Source of the DNA: Lentinus brumalis | Lineage: Eukaryota > Basidiomycota > Agaricomycetes > Polyporales > Polyporaceae | DNA length: 64,000 bases | Direction: 5' to 3' | NCBI GenBank assembly: GCA_001792895.1 | Contig: MARA01000006.1 | Span: forward strand, 496,001-560,000 | Shown: positions 46,565 through 60,950 of the stretch, piece after piece | Layout: each line of letters opens with the position of its first letter | Numbering within the stretch: position 1 is the stretch's first letter | The notes under the pieces: model-generated | The model's database searches: none | What the model saw: the letters and a program-made list of their open reading frames with translations, nothing else | What the model was told of the DNA's origin: nothing | Made by a program: the position numbers and the translations under genes

Positions 46565-46683
46565 TCAGCTTGGGTGCGACGGAGATGGCTCACTCACCTC
46601 AAAACTTCCTCCTACTCGTCCACGGACGCATACTCCCCTTAAGCTCGCCTTCTCGCACGTAGTCGTCGCAGTTCAGAAAAAAG

Positions 46684-48802
<2,119 letters not shown>

Positions 48803-49692
48803 GATTCGGGCTCTTTGGGCTATGGTTCCGTGCCGCTGGACGAGTGCACGACGACGGGGCGGTTGTATGATTTGTTTGCATTAGATCGATCTGCATTGAC
48901 TTTGTTTTCTGGAAGTGCTTTGTGTTACATGTTCCTGGCCACGAAAGTGGTCAGGTCTCCAGTCGAGTAATGTCGGATCAGTTTGGGGTGATTAAGTTTA
49001 CGGATTGGCGTCTTAACTCACTAATATCGGCAACTTACTCTCACGGGTGCGCTCCGGAGCGCTCTTAGGCCTCTGGCTGGGCGGTGGACGTCGCCTCGTG
49101 TGGGCGCGCGTGGTGGGTGTTTTCGCAGCTGTCCGATCATGGAGTTGTTGGGATATGTGGGCCAGAAAAACGTAGGAAAGTGGGCGTATTTTTTCACGCT
49201 CCGCTCTCGATTGCATGGGAAGGTAGCGCAAGGGGAGGGTTCGTGAGTAAACTCGGGCGGAATCCGGGGCCCCAGGACTGTCGACGATGAAGGGGTCGTG
49301 GGCAGCGGAAGATAGTCGGGAAGCTGAGAATGTGGAGACTGGTGTCCGGCGACATTTGGAGTCGCCGCTCCGTTAGCATGGGTTGCACAACCGCTCTGAA
49401 CTGTTCGCGCGAAGTATTGGCTTGCGACTGAGGACGCGTGGGTCGTTTTCGTCAGCTGCGTCATACTGCCGCAATGTGGATGTCTTCCTCTCGTCTACGA
49501 GTGCTTCGGACGGGCGATCGGTTGTTTATAGAACTACGAACAAGAGGACATGGCGAGTTACATGATCGTACAGTGAGGAATTCCGTAGGGTGATGTTACA
49601 GCGAAGATTCGCGACAATGTTGTACAACGGCGTGCAGCGGAGCTTATGGTAGCTGAAGAGAGGCGTGGACATGGTGCCGCTAGGAAGGAAGC
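48803..49692. other. intergenic, no gene seen
   Basis: About 890 bases between convergent gene ends. Includes the 3' untranslated region of the ATP sulfurylase gene; nothing else recognised. Confidence 0.5.
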
Positions 49693-50695
49693 TCATCGGA
49701 AGGCGTCAGGAATGTAGTAGTATGAAGAACGGCGGGAAGGTCCGGCGCACATCTCGTCGAGGCTTCGTTCCATGTCCATGGTCTGCGTCGGCCGCAACAG
49801 ATTGTCAGTGTAGGCGATGGCGCGGCACGAAGGATGAGCAACGTACGGTGCGTTCCAGTTCCAGCAGCTTGACGTTCATTTCCGAGGCGTCGTATTGTAG
49901 CCCGGATACCATGCTCTACAGGTAGGGCGGCGTGGGGAGGTCAGTTCACTTTTGAGCGGTGGTCGGTGATGGTGACGTACCTTGGCCGTCTTGGGATGGA
50001 GGCCGTGATACGGTTCTAGCTTCTCGAGAGGCACCGGGATCAGCGAGTGCTTCAGTAGCTGCTCATGTAAGCGATTGACGTGCGCCTCGAGGCTTGCGAC
50101 GTAGATTTTCCGCCTCTGTGGCGAGGGCATATTGAGTCTGGATGCGACGGTCAGGAAGGTGAACGTCCCCCGTAGTTGTGTGCACTTACATTTCTTCCGT
50201 CGTGAAGATATGTTTCTCTAGGCGTAGGTTCCACATCCTTCGTCGCTTGCCTCCGTGTTCCTTCTGATTGTAGAGTCTGGCGTATGGGTGCTGTATTCCA
50301 TCCCTGACGTGCAGCTTGTCGCTCACGTCTGTCACATATATTTTGCGCGGGGATCGTTTAGTGCGGACTGGAAGGGGCTCATTCTGGTATGGAAGGAACT
50401 GAAGCGGGGGAGGATGGGAGATGGGTGTAGCGACGTCTGTGGCGGCGTATGAAGCACTTCCGTACGGTGAGAAGCTGCGGTATGGGGGGTCGAAGGCGGA
50501 AGCCTCGCTGCCTTGGAAGCGATTGTGCGACGACATGGCATAGGTGGGGTATGCCGTCGAGCCATCGGAGTAGATGCCGTGCGACGGAGGGGTGTACGGC
50601 GACATCATACAATCGCTGAGCGATCCTGTGCGTTCATTTGCATCATAGGCGTTATAAGCAGAATCGGGGCACTCGTATACGTGTGTCGATTGCAT
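49693..50695 (-). CDS. bZIP-like regulatory protein (paralogue of the 51.8 kb gene)
   Basis: Start MQSTHVYECPDSAYNAYDAN. Exon 1 (50695-50190) is Ser/Tyr/Pro-rich and then basic (VRTKRSPRKIYVTDV, HGGKRRRMWNLRLEKHIFTT). The intron to about 50137 restores EEILNMPSPQRRKIYVASLE and AHVNRLHEQLLKHSLIPVPL. Later exons add SGLQYDASEMNVKLLELERT, and after a 66-base intron TMDMERSLDEMCAGPSRR with a stop at 49693. A basic region next to a heptad-like helix (Leu/Val spaced in SLEAHVNRLHEQLL) suggests a bZIP-type DNA-binding factor, but the basic region lacks the usual Asn-x7-Arg signature, so the class is inferred. It shares the YVxxLExxVxxLxEQ...PLE.....HGL pattern with the divergent neighbour. Confidence 0.6.
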
Positions 50696-51792
50696 TGTGA
50701 GCGATGGGGTGCGGCAGACGAAGAGGGCGAGGGAAGTTGGTCGTGACGAGTGTCCTATGTTGAGTGAGTGGGACGATGAGCGGTCGTGTGGAGACGCATG
50801 GGCGCGTACGACTACAGGGTGTCAGCTACGAGCGAAGTCCGTTTGTCCTTCGACCGGCCCTACATGCGGTGCAGTTGGTTAGGGGTTTGTTTCGATGTCG
50901 GTCCGGTCTGGCGTCGGTTCTGGGAGGCCGTAAGATAGCGTCAGCGTAGGCCTTCACGGTGAGAACGGAGCACACAGCTTCGTATTGTTCTGCACAGTCG
51001 AGAACAATTGAGACCGACGATCTTCGTCGGCGCTGGCATTGAGTTCCCGATCTACATAATTGTGTCTAGCCGACGGTCTTCGGAGGTGCATATGGAAACT
51101 GGGATGGAGAACGATGTGAAGTGGGGTACGTGGCGCGCGTCGCTGTCGCTGTACACATGACAATTGATCGGGTCGTTGCTGTGCTGCTTCTGGGATTCCT
51201 GGTGACAACGCTGCATCAGGCGGCATGAGGGCTAGAGGGGGACCCTAATGTCTTTGCCGCGACAATTGAGAATATGTGGGAACTTACTCCGTACGTGCAC
51301 TAAGTGTCGATGGCGCTCGGCAGCGGTCGACGGGTGAGAGTTCCTTGGACGTGTGTGCGTTAGAGATAGAGTGCAATATGGCGGACGTGGATGGGAAGCC
51401 TAGTCACCGTATGCACGAGGGTGGGTTGAGATCACGCAGATGATCGCGATCTCGGAGTTGCTTCCGGGAGCTTAACACCGCATCTCCGATACGATGACGT
51501 GCCCAGGGTCTGGCTCGGCCGCTCCATGACGGGCTGCAGCAAGTTCAGTTCTTAGTCCTGCATCCCGCGACGAGTTGTGGCCGTTATTTCATCTCGCCTT
51601 CACCCTCTGAACGGATATCGTGTGCTGCTACGCGTACGTGCTGCTGACATGGAGTTCCCCGTCTCGCCGAAGGTAAGTCGGACGCTTGCTATATACTCTT
51701 GTGGCTGACGTTTGTGAACAGCTCGACCAGTTTTCTCCCGTCGAGGGGGGGTTATTCCGCCTCCGGGTCTTCCTGCAGATAGCCAAGAGGTT
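50696..51792. other. divergent intergenic region of the paralogue pair
   Basis: About 1.1 kb between the starts of two head-to-head related genes; no frame is convincing. Likely holds both promoters. Confidence 0.5.
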
Positions 51793-52875
51793 ATGCAACC
51801 GTGGCAGCTGCACAGTTCGTCCGATGGTCTTATCGACGAAGATGCTTCTCACATGGACCCTTCTGATTGCTACACTGGTTCGTGGGGAGTTCCTTTGCGA
51901 GCTCCCGTCCCGGTATCGTACCATCGCACCGTCCCTCCTCCATTCGCAGACGACTCGCTCTTCTATGGCGAGGAGCATGTTGGTCCACCTTTCGACGACA
52001 ACCCACTGTCGTACTCTACGGAGTACGCCGATGTGGTCGCCAACGAGTACTCGGCTCAGGACGACTTCAAGCTGACGGAGTCTGAAAAAGCCGAACTCGT
52101 GAATGCATACACCACTATCTCCAACGAACAGGCTGCCGAGGTCGGGCTACCTTTCGAACACCACGTACTTCCTTGCGGCGTATCTTCAGACGATGAGTCT
52201 GAGGCACACATGGTCCCGACGCCCGTGCGGGTCCTCGCAGCCGACCACCGCCGCGGGGGCCACGGGTCCGACGAAGAGCGGGCGGTGAGGGTATCACAGC
52301 GTAAGAGCTACTTCCGGGCCGTTGCGGACAACGTCGGTTTCAACATCACTGATCCGTAAGTTGCTCGTCTAGTCCCGCATCCCTGAGCAGCCAGAAAATG
52401 ACACGTTGTCGGCGGTCTAGAGATACCATCACGTCTCATGACAAGAGTCGTTGTTATGTCGATTGCTTGGAGGACTATGTTCAGTGGCTTGAGGAACAGA
52501 TCCGCCTTGTGGGGCTCGATCCGTTGCCCTTGGAACGTGTTCCGGACCATGGCGGCCTGACTAATCGGTCCCTTCGGGTACGTGGGAGCTCCTGACTGGG
52601 TACTCTCCTCTGATGGGAGTCGTGTTCCAGATAATACTCGTTCACATGCAAGAAGAACTGTTTACAATCAACTTGGAGAGAGTACGGGTGGAGGGGAAGG
52701 TACGCGAGTCACGACGTCGCCGCACGCGAGTTTGGTCTCATCAATCTCCCAGTTCATGGACCTCCAGAGTGCTATCCTCGCGCGACGGCAGGCGGTCCGG
52801 GCAGACGAACCGCGTCTGTCGTACCTGGAAACGGGTAGTCCGTCGCGGCACATCGGCCATCTTCGAGCGACTTAG
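51793..52875 (+). CDS. bZIP-like protein, diverged paralogue
   Basis: Start uncertain; the ATG at 51793 (MQPWQLHSSSDGLIDEDASH) is the first in the supported frame, and the frame stays open upstream to 51722 (PPPGLPADSQEV). The main exon ends at 52355 (FRAVADNVGFNITDP); the next starts at 52421 and reads DTITSHDKSRCYVDCLEDYV then QWLEEQIRLVGLDPLPLERV. A later exon continues from about 52636 to the stop at 52875 (SSISQFMDLQSAILARRQAV). Aligning with the neighbour shows shared Y-V-x-x-L-E, V, L, E-Q, P-L-E and H-G-L positions, so the two arose by duplication, but the basic region here is weak. It may be a partner or regulator with altered DNA binding. Confidence 0.55.
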
Positions 52876-53786
52876 TCGTGCCATCAGCTGGACGGCTTTT
52901 CATTCAGACATTGCTCTTCCGTGTTGGTTACGTGTGCTCCACGTCTCGCTCCGGATACATTCCACGGTTTCCTCCTGGGCTTGATTCAGCTGTATCCTTG
53001 CTAATTGTCGGTCTCGTCTTGCCGTCTTTCGAGAGCTCGGTTTAATCTCTTTTCCCTACAGTAGGGAGGTTGGGCGGGCGGGAGTTGTATCGCTGAGAAT
53101 GTACGATAATGCCAGTGTCTTCTCTGGTTACAGCCGCACGGCGTGAATATTGTGCTCTATGTTGTCGCGTGGGTGTTACGTTTGGTGTTTAGTGCACTCT
53201 TTGCTGTCCTGTACTACGATGACTGGGAGTTGACCGTCCGGACTGGCAATGATTCAATTGTCGTGTCGGTGAGCGCGTGTCTCTGCGAGGCCGGTGCCCA
53301 TTCTGCCGCGCACAATCTGATGCAGGTTTCTCTTCTTCCAGCCCATGTCGGGAAACATTGGAGTGTCATCGGAGGTGTGTATACAACAACAGTCGTGCGT
53401 CCACGTCGGAGGGCGAGTTATATAACATACTGCTGAGACAGGGCGACGCCCCTGTTAGGTACAGTGCAGGGCAGATTACAGGAGGCGAGAACACATAATA
53501 GAACACGGAGACGCAAGCAATCGACGACAGAGAATGAGTAAGACGTGATAGAGGGACGCATATGGGGATCTCGACAGAAAACGGTGCTCGTACTTCGTGT
53601 TGTACAGGGTTAAGAGGTAGACAGCAGTCGCGCAACGTGGCGAGTCGAGGGAGGGACGTGCGTACTTCGTCCGACGGTCGTCCACGCGTGCCTGAAGGAG
53701 CGTTCATACAAATACAGAAGTTGGAGGGCATCGGGGGGGGGGGCGGGGGGTCGATTAGGCGCGTACGAACGGGGCGGGCGCACTTT
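52876..53786. other. intergenic with G-tract, no gene seen
   Basis: About 900 bases between convergent gene ends. Contains a run of 11 G at 53733-53743 followed by 6 G at 53745-53750. Nothing else recognised. Confidence 0.5.
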
Positions 53787-56700
53787 TCACGCGCTGCACG
53801 ACTCGCACCGGGGCCCTGACTCGTTTGCTTGGTTTTGATCCCTTTCGTCGCCGTGTTCTTCTTCTTCCGCCGTCTGTTCTGTTTCTTCCGGGACTGTCTC
53901 CAGCACGGGCACGGCGCTGACAACCTGCGGAGGCGCGCTTCCCACACCGAAGAACAATGGGCTTGCAGGAGCGCGCGTGCGGAGGTAGTAGAGCCCCGTC
54001 TTCAGCCCTTGCTCCCATGCTCGGAGTTGTAAGTCCAACTGGGCGTTCGTCAGCAGCGGAACGGAGCTGAGGACACGGCGCGACCTACCAGGACTTCGGG
54101 TGTCGGTGACCGTACACTAAGCGACATCGACTGGGACTGGTCGATAAATGGGGCACGATCGGCGGCCATATCCACGACGACTCTTGGATCGACTTCCCAC
54201 GACGTCAGAAAGACTGCTTTGACGTCGTCAGGTACGGACGGTATGGCTTGAACGGAGCCTACCGAGTATGCAGTCAGTGATTGCGCGATTGCGCGTCATG
54301 CTACGACAGGAGTAGCTTACCGTGATGACGCAAGATGTTGAGACGGATCTCTTCAGTCCATAGACCGCGGCGCGTGAGCTCGTATACCAGCCAGGGGCAG
54401 AACTCGACGTAATCGCCGCTGAGAATACGATGCGCGACGACGTTACTGGTGAGGTGGATGAGCCTATAGTCAGTGATGCTACTGGCTCGGACACATGGGG
54501 TTCAGTCCATACCTTGTGTACGGCTCTACGGAATCGAAGTTCCCCAGGAGTTTGGCGGTGGATGCCGTGGGCATCTGTGCGGTCAACATGGAGTTTCGAA
54601 GACCGTGGCATTTGATACGCTCCACCAGTTCGTCAAAGTCATACCGTCCCGACAAGAGGGTGCTGCCCCACATGTGGTGCTGCAGTATGCCTCGCTCGGC
54701 GGGAGATCCTGTAAAGAGCGGGTATGGACCATCCCTCTGAGCGAGGTCGCAGCTTGTCTCGTACGCAGCGTGATAGATGCATTCGAATATCTCGCGATTG
54801 AGCTCTCGCGCCGCAGGGGATTCGAAGGGCATGGAAGAGGCCATGAAAACATCCGCGAGGCCCTGCGTTCCGATTCCTATGGCTCGGGTATCGAGAGCGG
54901 ATCGTCGGGTACTCTCCGTCGGGTAGTCGTTGCGGTCGATGAGATTGTTGGTAGTGAGTACGGCAAGGCGGGTGACGCTGTGCAACTGTTCGAAGTCGAA
55001 CGACATTCCAGGGCGGACGAAGCAAGGGAGCGCGATGGATGCCAAGGTGCAGACGGCGGTGTGTTCAGCAGACGAGTATTGTACGATTTCGGTGCATAAG
55101 TTGGACGTCCGGACCATCCCCAGGTGAGACTGGTTATTCTTCTCTGTAAGCGAGGGTCAGGACGCGCGTACGAGGGCATGGTCCTGCGTGCAACCTACTG
55201 TTGATCGCATCCGGATACATGATGAAGGGCGTCCCGGACTCCTGCTGTGCGCGACAGAGCATGTTCCACAGTTCTGGCGCGGATGTGACGTGAGAGGGAA
55301 TTGCGGCCTGCTCGTAGCGTTCGTACGCCTCCGTGAACTTGTCGCCGAATGTGGAAAGAAGGAGCGGGACGTCGCGGGGGTCGAAGAGCGTCCAGTGTTT
55401 CCCGTCTCGCAGACGGCGCATGCTAGCGGCAGCGGACATATTCAAACTCAACAGCAACAGCAAAGGATCCGCTGGATACTCACAAAATGTCGGGGATGAA
55501 CACGCTAGGATATACGTGCCAGACGCGCGCCCGCTGAGCGTAGTTGGTACGAGAGAGGATGAACGCCCGAACGTCCGCGTGCCACATCGGAAGGTGCACC
55601 GTGATGGTGGACTGCCGCTTTGCCCGGCAGAGGCTGGTGTACTGAGCATGGGCGTCGTATACACGCAGCAGCGCCATGATACCGGGCTGATGATACGGTC
55701 CCGATCTAGGACAGATGTGAGCTTTGAGGGTAGAGAAAGATGAGGAGGTCTTACGTCTTAGCGGGGACACCTCCCAAGGAGAGCCCGATGCCGCCGTCCG
55801 CGAGCCAGAAAGTATCTAGATCGTTGACGCCGCGCAGTTGTGAAGACGGGGTGGAAACGTCCGGATGATAGAGGAAGCAGGACGCAAAGTTGCGACTCCA
55901 TGTGCCTGCGTTGAAGAGTACTGGGGACGCAGGGGTGAACAGGTGTCGGGAGAGCGCGTCGTAAGTTTGTAAGACCATCTCGAGATTGTAGCCATGGGCA
56001 GCGAGCGCGACACGCATATACATGAACTGTGGCCGCTCGATGATGTTCCCGTTGTGCCGTAGCAGGTACGTGTTCGCCAGCGTTCGAATGGATGGGCTGT
56101 ATAGAGCGTCCGATTTAGAGGTTCACGTGGAAACGAACGGAGATCGTCAACATACTAGGAGAACAAGAAGTCGCGCGAGTGTACAATGGCACTATCCAAT
56201 TGCGAGGCGTAGTGCTGCACGAGGAGGACGAAATCCGTGTTGAACGCCCCGTCGATGCCTGCCCAGGAATCGGTGAGAGCGTTCGTAGAATGACACCAGT
56301 TTGGAGTTACCTTCCCCGTGTACAGACACCCATGTTGAGAAGATCTTGGGGGTGATGTTGTGGATGGATACGACAAAGAGGCGACTTGCGAGAGCTGAGA
56401 AGTGAGGGTGCCTCGTGGATGAGGATGCGATGGTAACAGCTGAGTGGAGCTTTCAAAGGTCTGTGGATCAGAGCGTACTTCGCCTAAGATGTCGTAATGC
56501 TTACCAGGAGATCTTGGGACGAGATGACGGGAGTCATGCTCGCGCCTATCATGTCCACGAGACTGCAGCAGAGGACGTGAGGAATATGGCGGCGGACAAC
56601 GTAAGCACCCAACGTACGTCGGAATGTCGAGGATGTAACAGTCCAGATCCCATGCGAGCTGTGGGGCTTTTCAACAATTATGTGTGCTCCGACGGTCTGC

Positions 56701-56991
56701 AAGCACGTACGGTGCGAATAGAATGTTCAAGCTGTGCGTATAACGATAGCAAGGTATGGGGCGAAGGTCAGAAGACGTGGAATTGTGAAAGCGGAAGGAG
56801 ACGTTGCCTTCTCCCTCTGGAAGGGCTGTAGTCGACTGCGGTGGTGTTGGCTTTGGTAGCGTAGCGACATAGTGGTGACTTACCCATCTGTCAGGAGGTA
56901 TCGTCAGCACTCGTACAGGAAGATGAGCGCGTCCAAATTGACGGAGCTTACCTGTCTTTGCGATCAACGTGTCCGACATCGTTGGGTTCAT
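53787..56991 (-). CDS. ribonucleoside-diphosphate reductase large subunit, divergent
   Basis: Reduces ribonucleotides to deoxyribonucleotides with a small radical-generating subunit. Start MNPTMSDTLIAKT, joined through what looks like a 4-base exon to DGRLQPFQREK, the start of the ATP cone. Then ALASRLFVVSIHNITPK, LTDSWAGIDGAFNTDF, TYLLRHNGNIIERPQF, SPVLFNAGTWSRNFASCFL (first active Cys), GGIGLSLGGVPAKT, PMWHADVRAFI, TPFIMYPDAINRNNQSHLG, SNLCTEIVQYSS (Asn, Cys, Glu of the active site), RAIGIGTQGLADVFM, QMPTASTAKLLGNFDSVEPY and an end CESCSA, the redox-active Cys pair. All catalytic residues are present, yet conserved blocks differ from canonical forms (AKRQST where GKRKGA is usual; NFDSVEP where NNECFEP is usual). 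The middle of the ATP cone was not recovered. Probably a second, diverged copy. Confidence 0.9.
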
Positions 56992-57863
56992 GACGACACA
57001 AGAGGAACACCTAGTCTGCCAAATGCGGGGACAAGGACAGACGTTGGTGAACTGAGCGGAGTGCGAGGGGCGAGAGGCGAGGAGAACGAGTGCAGATATT
57101 TGTACAGTCGCGTTTCGTGCAGCTCCCTGATTTAGCAGCCGAGTGGGGTGGGGGGTGAGGAGAGGAGAGAGAAGGGGGGGGGGGTGAGGGGAGTCGAGCT
57201 CAGACCGCGCAGATGCAGCGAAGGTCTTCATGCGCGGTTCTGGATTGCGGTCCAAGCTTGCCGGTGTCGATGACAGCTATCTGTAGATCTTGGACGGGGT
57301 ATCGTTTGTACGGCAGTGACGGAGCGACTTTGACAGGAGAGGGGAATTGGAGAAGTGATCGTCCGTCTCCGATCGGACAGGAAGCTGTGTAAACTAAAGA
57401 TCAGATCCGTCGGGGGGGGGGGGGGAGGATGGGGACGGGAGCTGCTGCGACGTCAGCGAGGACGATCAAGATGTGTGATCTGATCATGATTTCGACGCCT
57501 TCGGGCGTTGGGCAGGCGGGTGGGCAGGCGAGCGACAGTAATGGGGCGTGTCCGGGAGGATTCAGTCCGCCGGGCCGCTCGGTGAATGCATGTGCGGTTG
57601 GTAGACAATCGCAGTCGAGGGGACATATACTATGATCCACAACACGGTCGTAGGAGGTCCTGGTATTTAGAAGGATAATGCTCTCATACTACTACAGTCG
57701 GCGGAACGCCTGGGTCGGTTGGTGCGGGTTTGTGAGCGAGAAATCGTAGCGGGGGGGGGGACGTCGGACATGCTTAGGATGATCGGCGGCGGTGGCTCTG
57801 GATGCGTTCATTGAGAGCACTATGCGACAGGTTAGAACGATCGCGCGCGGGTGAACGGGTGGC
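56992..57863. other. intergenic with several long G-tracts
   Basis: Runs of 11 G at 57174-57184, 13 G at 57413-57425 and 10 G at 57751-57760. No convincing gene. The tracts lie upstream of the RNR gene, whose transcript strand would carry C-runs. Confidence 0.55.
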
Positions 57864-58960
57864 TTACTGCTGCACAATCTGCTGTATGAGGCTGCGCTCC
57901 GCATAGTGGACATTTGTGGCTATCATGGGATGGCGCTGTCCGTGGCGTAAAACCAACACGTTCCCTCTGAATCCAATGTGCATACAGGTTTGGATTGCGT
58001 GGTTTAGGGGCGCACGGCGTGGCTGGGCCGTGGTGACAATTGTATAGTCGTTCGTGAGTTCCGTTGCAGTTCCCGGGAACGTATGGACTCGAGTGAAGAT
58101 GGCGCCGTGTGGAAACCACGGACCAGTATGAACGTCTGTGACCCAGCCTGTCGCCAGCAAGTCGTCGTCATGCTGCACAAACACGGGCAGACGGATACTT
58201 CGTGCACGAGGCATCGTGGCGGGGTAGAGCATTCCTGTCACCAGTCGGAAGTCCGTGTTCTAGACAATGTTAGTTCCTTCTTCTGTTGCGCGAGACGAAT
58301 GGGCGTGCGAACGTCGTCTGCTTACATTGGTCATGTGTTCCGCGAGGTACTCTCTCCACTCAATCAAGTCGTGAGCGTTTCCTCGGAGTCGCTGCGAGTT
58401 CGAAAGACGGCTCGTGAGTAGGAAAACATTTGCTTCGAGATTATGAGCTGCAAACCCTGGCTGGAGTACGACCCTTGTACAACGAGCACTTCTTCGAACT
58501 CATTGCTGCAAGCTGTATCTGGTGTTGGAGAGGCTGGACAGGCGACGACTGCGAGGCAGTGGGGCAGGCGGTATGCTTTGTAGATCGTGTTTCGCGGTGT
58601 GTCCTCGTGACGTGGTATGTAGGACTTGTGTGCAATCGGACACGGCGGGCTTCTGATGACGTCAGGCACGTTAGTATGGCCATGATATTCCGGGGGCTGT
58701 GGGATCTCCGCATGCTCTTCTCTAACACGGCGAAGGGTCTCGACCAGTGCACAAATACTTTCGATCGGCGTCACAGAGTGACAGACGTTGTCGAGTCTGC
58801 CAAGGTTACGTACGAGAAGATCTGGATGGTGATGGCTGCATTGAACAGGAGGGTGGTGTGTGGGATCAGAGGGCGGGAGGTGTCTAGAACCGATTGCGAT
58901 GTGCTGTTTCTGATGTGCGTGGAGAGAGACTGTCGGTGAAGAACTGATGATGGACGGCAT
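57864..58960 (-). CDS. unrecognised multi-exon protein
   Basis: No family recognised. The 3' exon is the best part: FRLVTGMLYPATMPRARSIR, LPVFVQHDDDLLATGWVTDV, HTGPWFPHGAIFTRVHTFPG and a stop after SLIQQIVQQ at 57864. An upstream exon with HDLIEWREYLAEHMTN joins it through a short intron (about 58263-58325). Further upstream a 198-codon frame to 58960 (LLVRNLGRLDNVCHSVTPIE, ICALVETLRRVREEHAEIPQ) is open but its relation to the 3' exons is not settled. Confidence 0.4.
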
Positions 58961-59252
58961 GTATTCTAAAAAGCAGCATACAGGAGAAGTCTCGGCACAT
59001 ACCTGTGTTCGTGTCGTTCACGAACGCGAGCTCCGGTTGAAACAGACTGTCTGCGAGCGGGAGGAGACGTCGATGGTTTTGACCGCGGATGGAAGGAGAG
59101 GACGAGTCGCGTGCTCGATTGAGCTACGTCGTGATTTCTAGGTTCCTTTCATTGGCGCTGGTCCCAGATGGGTATAAGAAGAGCAGGAGAGGGCGGTATG
59201 CACGACACAGAAGTGCTTCTACGTCAAGAGGTTATTCGTCTCCATACTCTTC

Positions 59253-60950
59253 ATGGACCAGCTTACCTTGGATGCATTGTCGAAGTGGAAGGAGCATCGC
59301 TACCGACCGGTAGAGATTCCCTTCGCGGACGCAGTTCGGTCGCTTGGAACTGACGACGAGCTCGTGGAGGTTCGACAGTCTGCCACGCGCAAGTCAGATT
59401 GGGTGGTGAGTGAGCGGCTCTGAACACGTGGAGACCGACTAATCACCAATATGTGTGTAGTTCTGCCGCCCTGGGACGTCCGCGCCGGCTATCTTTGTGT
59501 ACGCCGGGGTTTTCTCGGAAGCGGACCCCTATGATACCGGCAACTTCGTGTGGGGTAAGGCACCGGTGCCGGGTAGCCTCGACGAGGGGCGTGTGTGAGT
59601 ATTTGGTGTTGCTTGTCCGGTGTATGTTCGTAAATTGACCTCCGCTCAGCGCTCGGTACGCCGGCTTCAAGGCTGCGTATTCGTACGCTATCGAGACCTT
59701 CAACGACAAGGAGATCTGGGAACTGCAGACGGTACGCACAGCACTTCGAAGACTCCGGCCGTTGTACGCATGCTTACTATAACACAGTTAATGGACGCGC
59801 ACATGCAGAGTGTCGCGGGCTTCAACTCGCGCGAAGTCAAAAGGCGGGAGTGGCAAAACGGGAATACGTGGCACCTGCGCTACTGGTTCCGAACTCCCAT
59901 GTTCCTAACCTGCGAGGCTAGAGGTGGTCGGCCGGACCCTCCTGAGGGGGTTCACGAGTGGGTCGCTGCAGCGCACCGCAAGTCCAAGACCTATCGCGCG
60001 AACCCGGTGCATCCCACGGTCTGTGGCTTGCAAGATGGCCGGTTGGAGCTCATCAGCAACTGCGTCCCTCCCCAGCTCGAGTACGGTGACGTGGTCAGCT
60101 TGGTCTTTGGTATTACCTATGTCGAAGATCGGGAGGATTGGGGGCCGGTCCCTATGGTGTCGCATGTTATACGTGTGCAGCGCGCGAACCGCGACGTCTA
60201 CTTGCTGACGTGCTCGCTTGCCGCTCCGGATGTAGACGACGAAGCCGGCACTTTGCCCATCGGAACTGTAGTTGACGGTAAGTCACTAGATCGGTGGTCA
60301 GTTGTGCACTGCTCACGAGGTTTTTAGCTGGACAGGCGGCGAGGGCGGACGTGCGCCAAGGGAAGCGTCCTGAAGGTGAACGTGGGACGGAGGCTGTTGC
60401 GGCCACTCTACTTCCGAGCGACGACACCTCTGGTCCCGAAACAGGAGACGAGTTCTTCGCTGAAGACGGCCTCGGTGCTCCGGAGGACACACCTCTCGTC
60501 GAGGACGCATTCGACATCCCGGAGGCTGTTGCTCGCGCGGATGGCTCAGGAGACGATTTCCTGGTGGACGACATTGCCGAAGAATCCGGCGAGGAGATGA
60601 GCTTCGAGGAAGAGCCCGGGGAAGATCTTCGCGCTCGCAGCAGGGACGGATCTACCTCGGAGATGGACGTCGACGATGAGGATACATCCATGCTATCCTA
60701 CGTCATACTTGAGGCTACTCCCCAGGACGCAGGGCATCTCGACGACAACGGGTCTGGCGGTTCCACCATAACCGACGGATCTGGGGGTGAAGACTTTAGC
60801 AGCGAACCCACCTCGGTCGTGGTGAGGAAGCGCAAAGGTCGCCCTGTCGAGGAGTCCGCTGGCGACGACATCCGTCCAACCGCACGCTCTCTCGAGCGGT
60901 TGCCACGAGGAGTCGGGAAAGCTCGCCGCAGTGGCAGAACCGGGAAGTAG
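59253..60950 (+). CDS. unrecognised protein with acidic tail and basic C-terminus
   Basis: No family recognised. Start MDQLTLDALSKWKEHRYRPV. Exons 59253-59405 and 59461-59554 (FCRPGTSAPAIFVYAGVFSE), then one around 59650-59730 (RYAGFKAAYSYAIETFNDKE), then a long exon from about 59790 with MDAHMQSVAGFNSREVKRRE, WHLRYWFRTPMFLT, LEYGDVVSLVFGITYVEDRE. After an intron (about 60279-60327) the tail is strongly acidic (FEEEPGEDLRARS, SEMDVDDEDTS) and ends with a basic RKRKGRPVEE patch like an AT-hook or nuclear signal and ARRSGRTGK. The splice phase at the second and third introns was not fully solved. Likely nuclear (inference). Confidence 0.5.

Noticed and set aside
49693..52875. Mating-type homeodomain pair
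   Set aside because: The head-to-head layout is similar, but neither protein shows a homeodomain (no WFxNxR motif).
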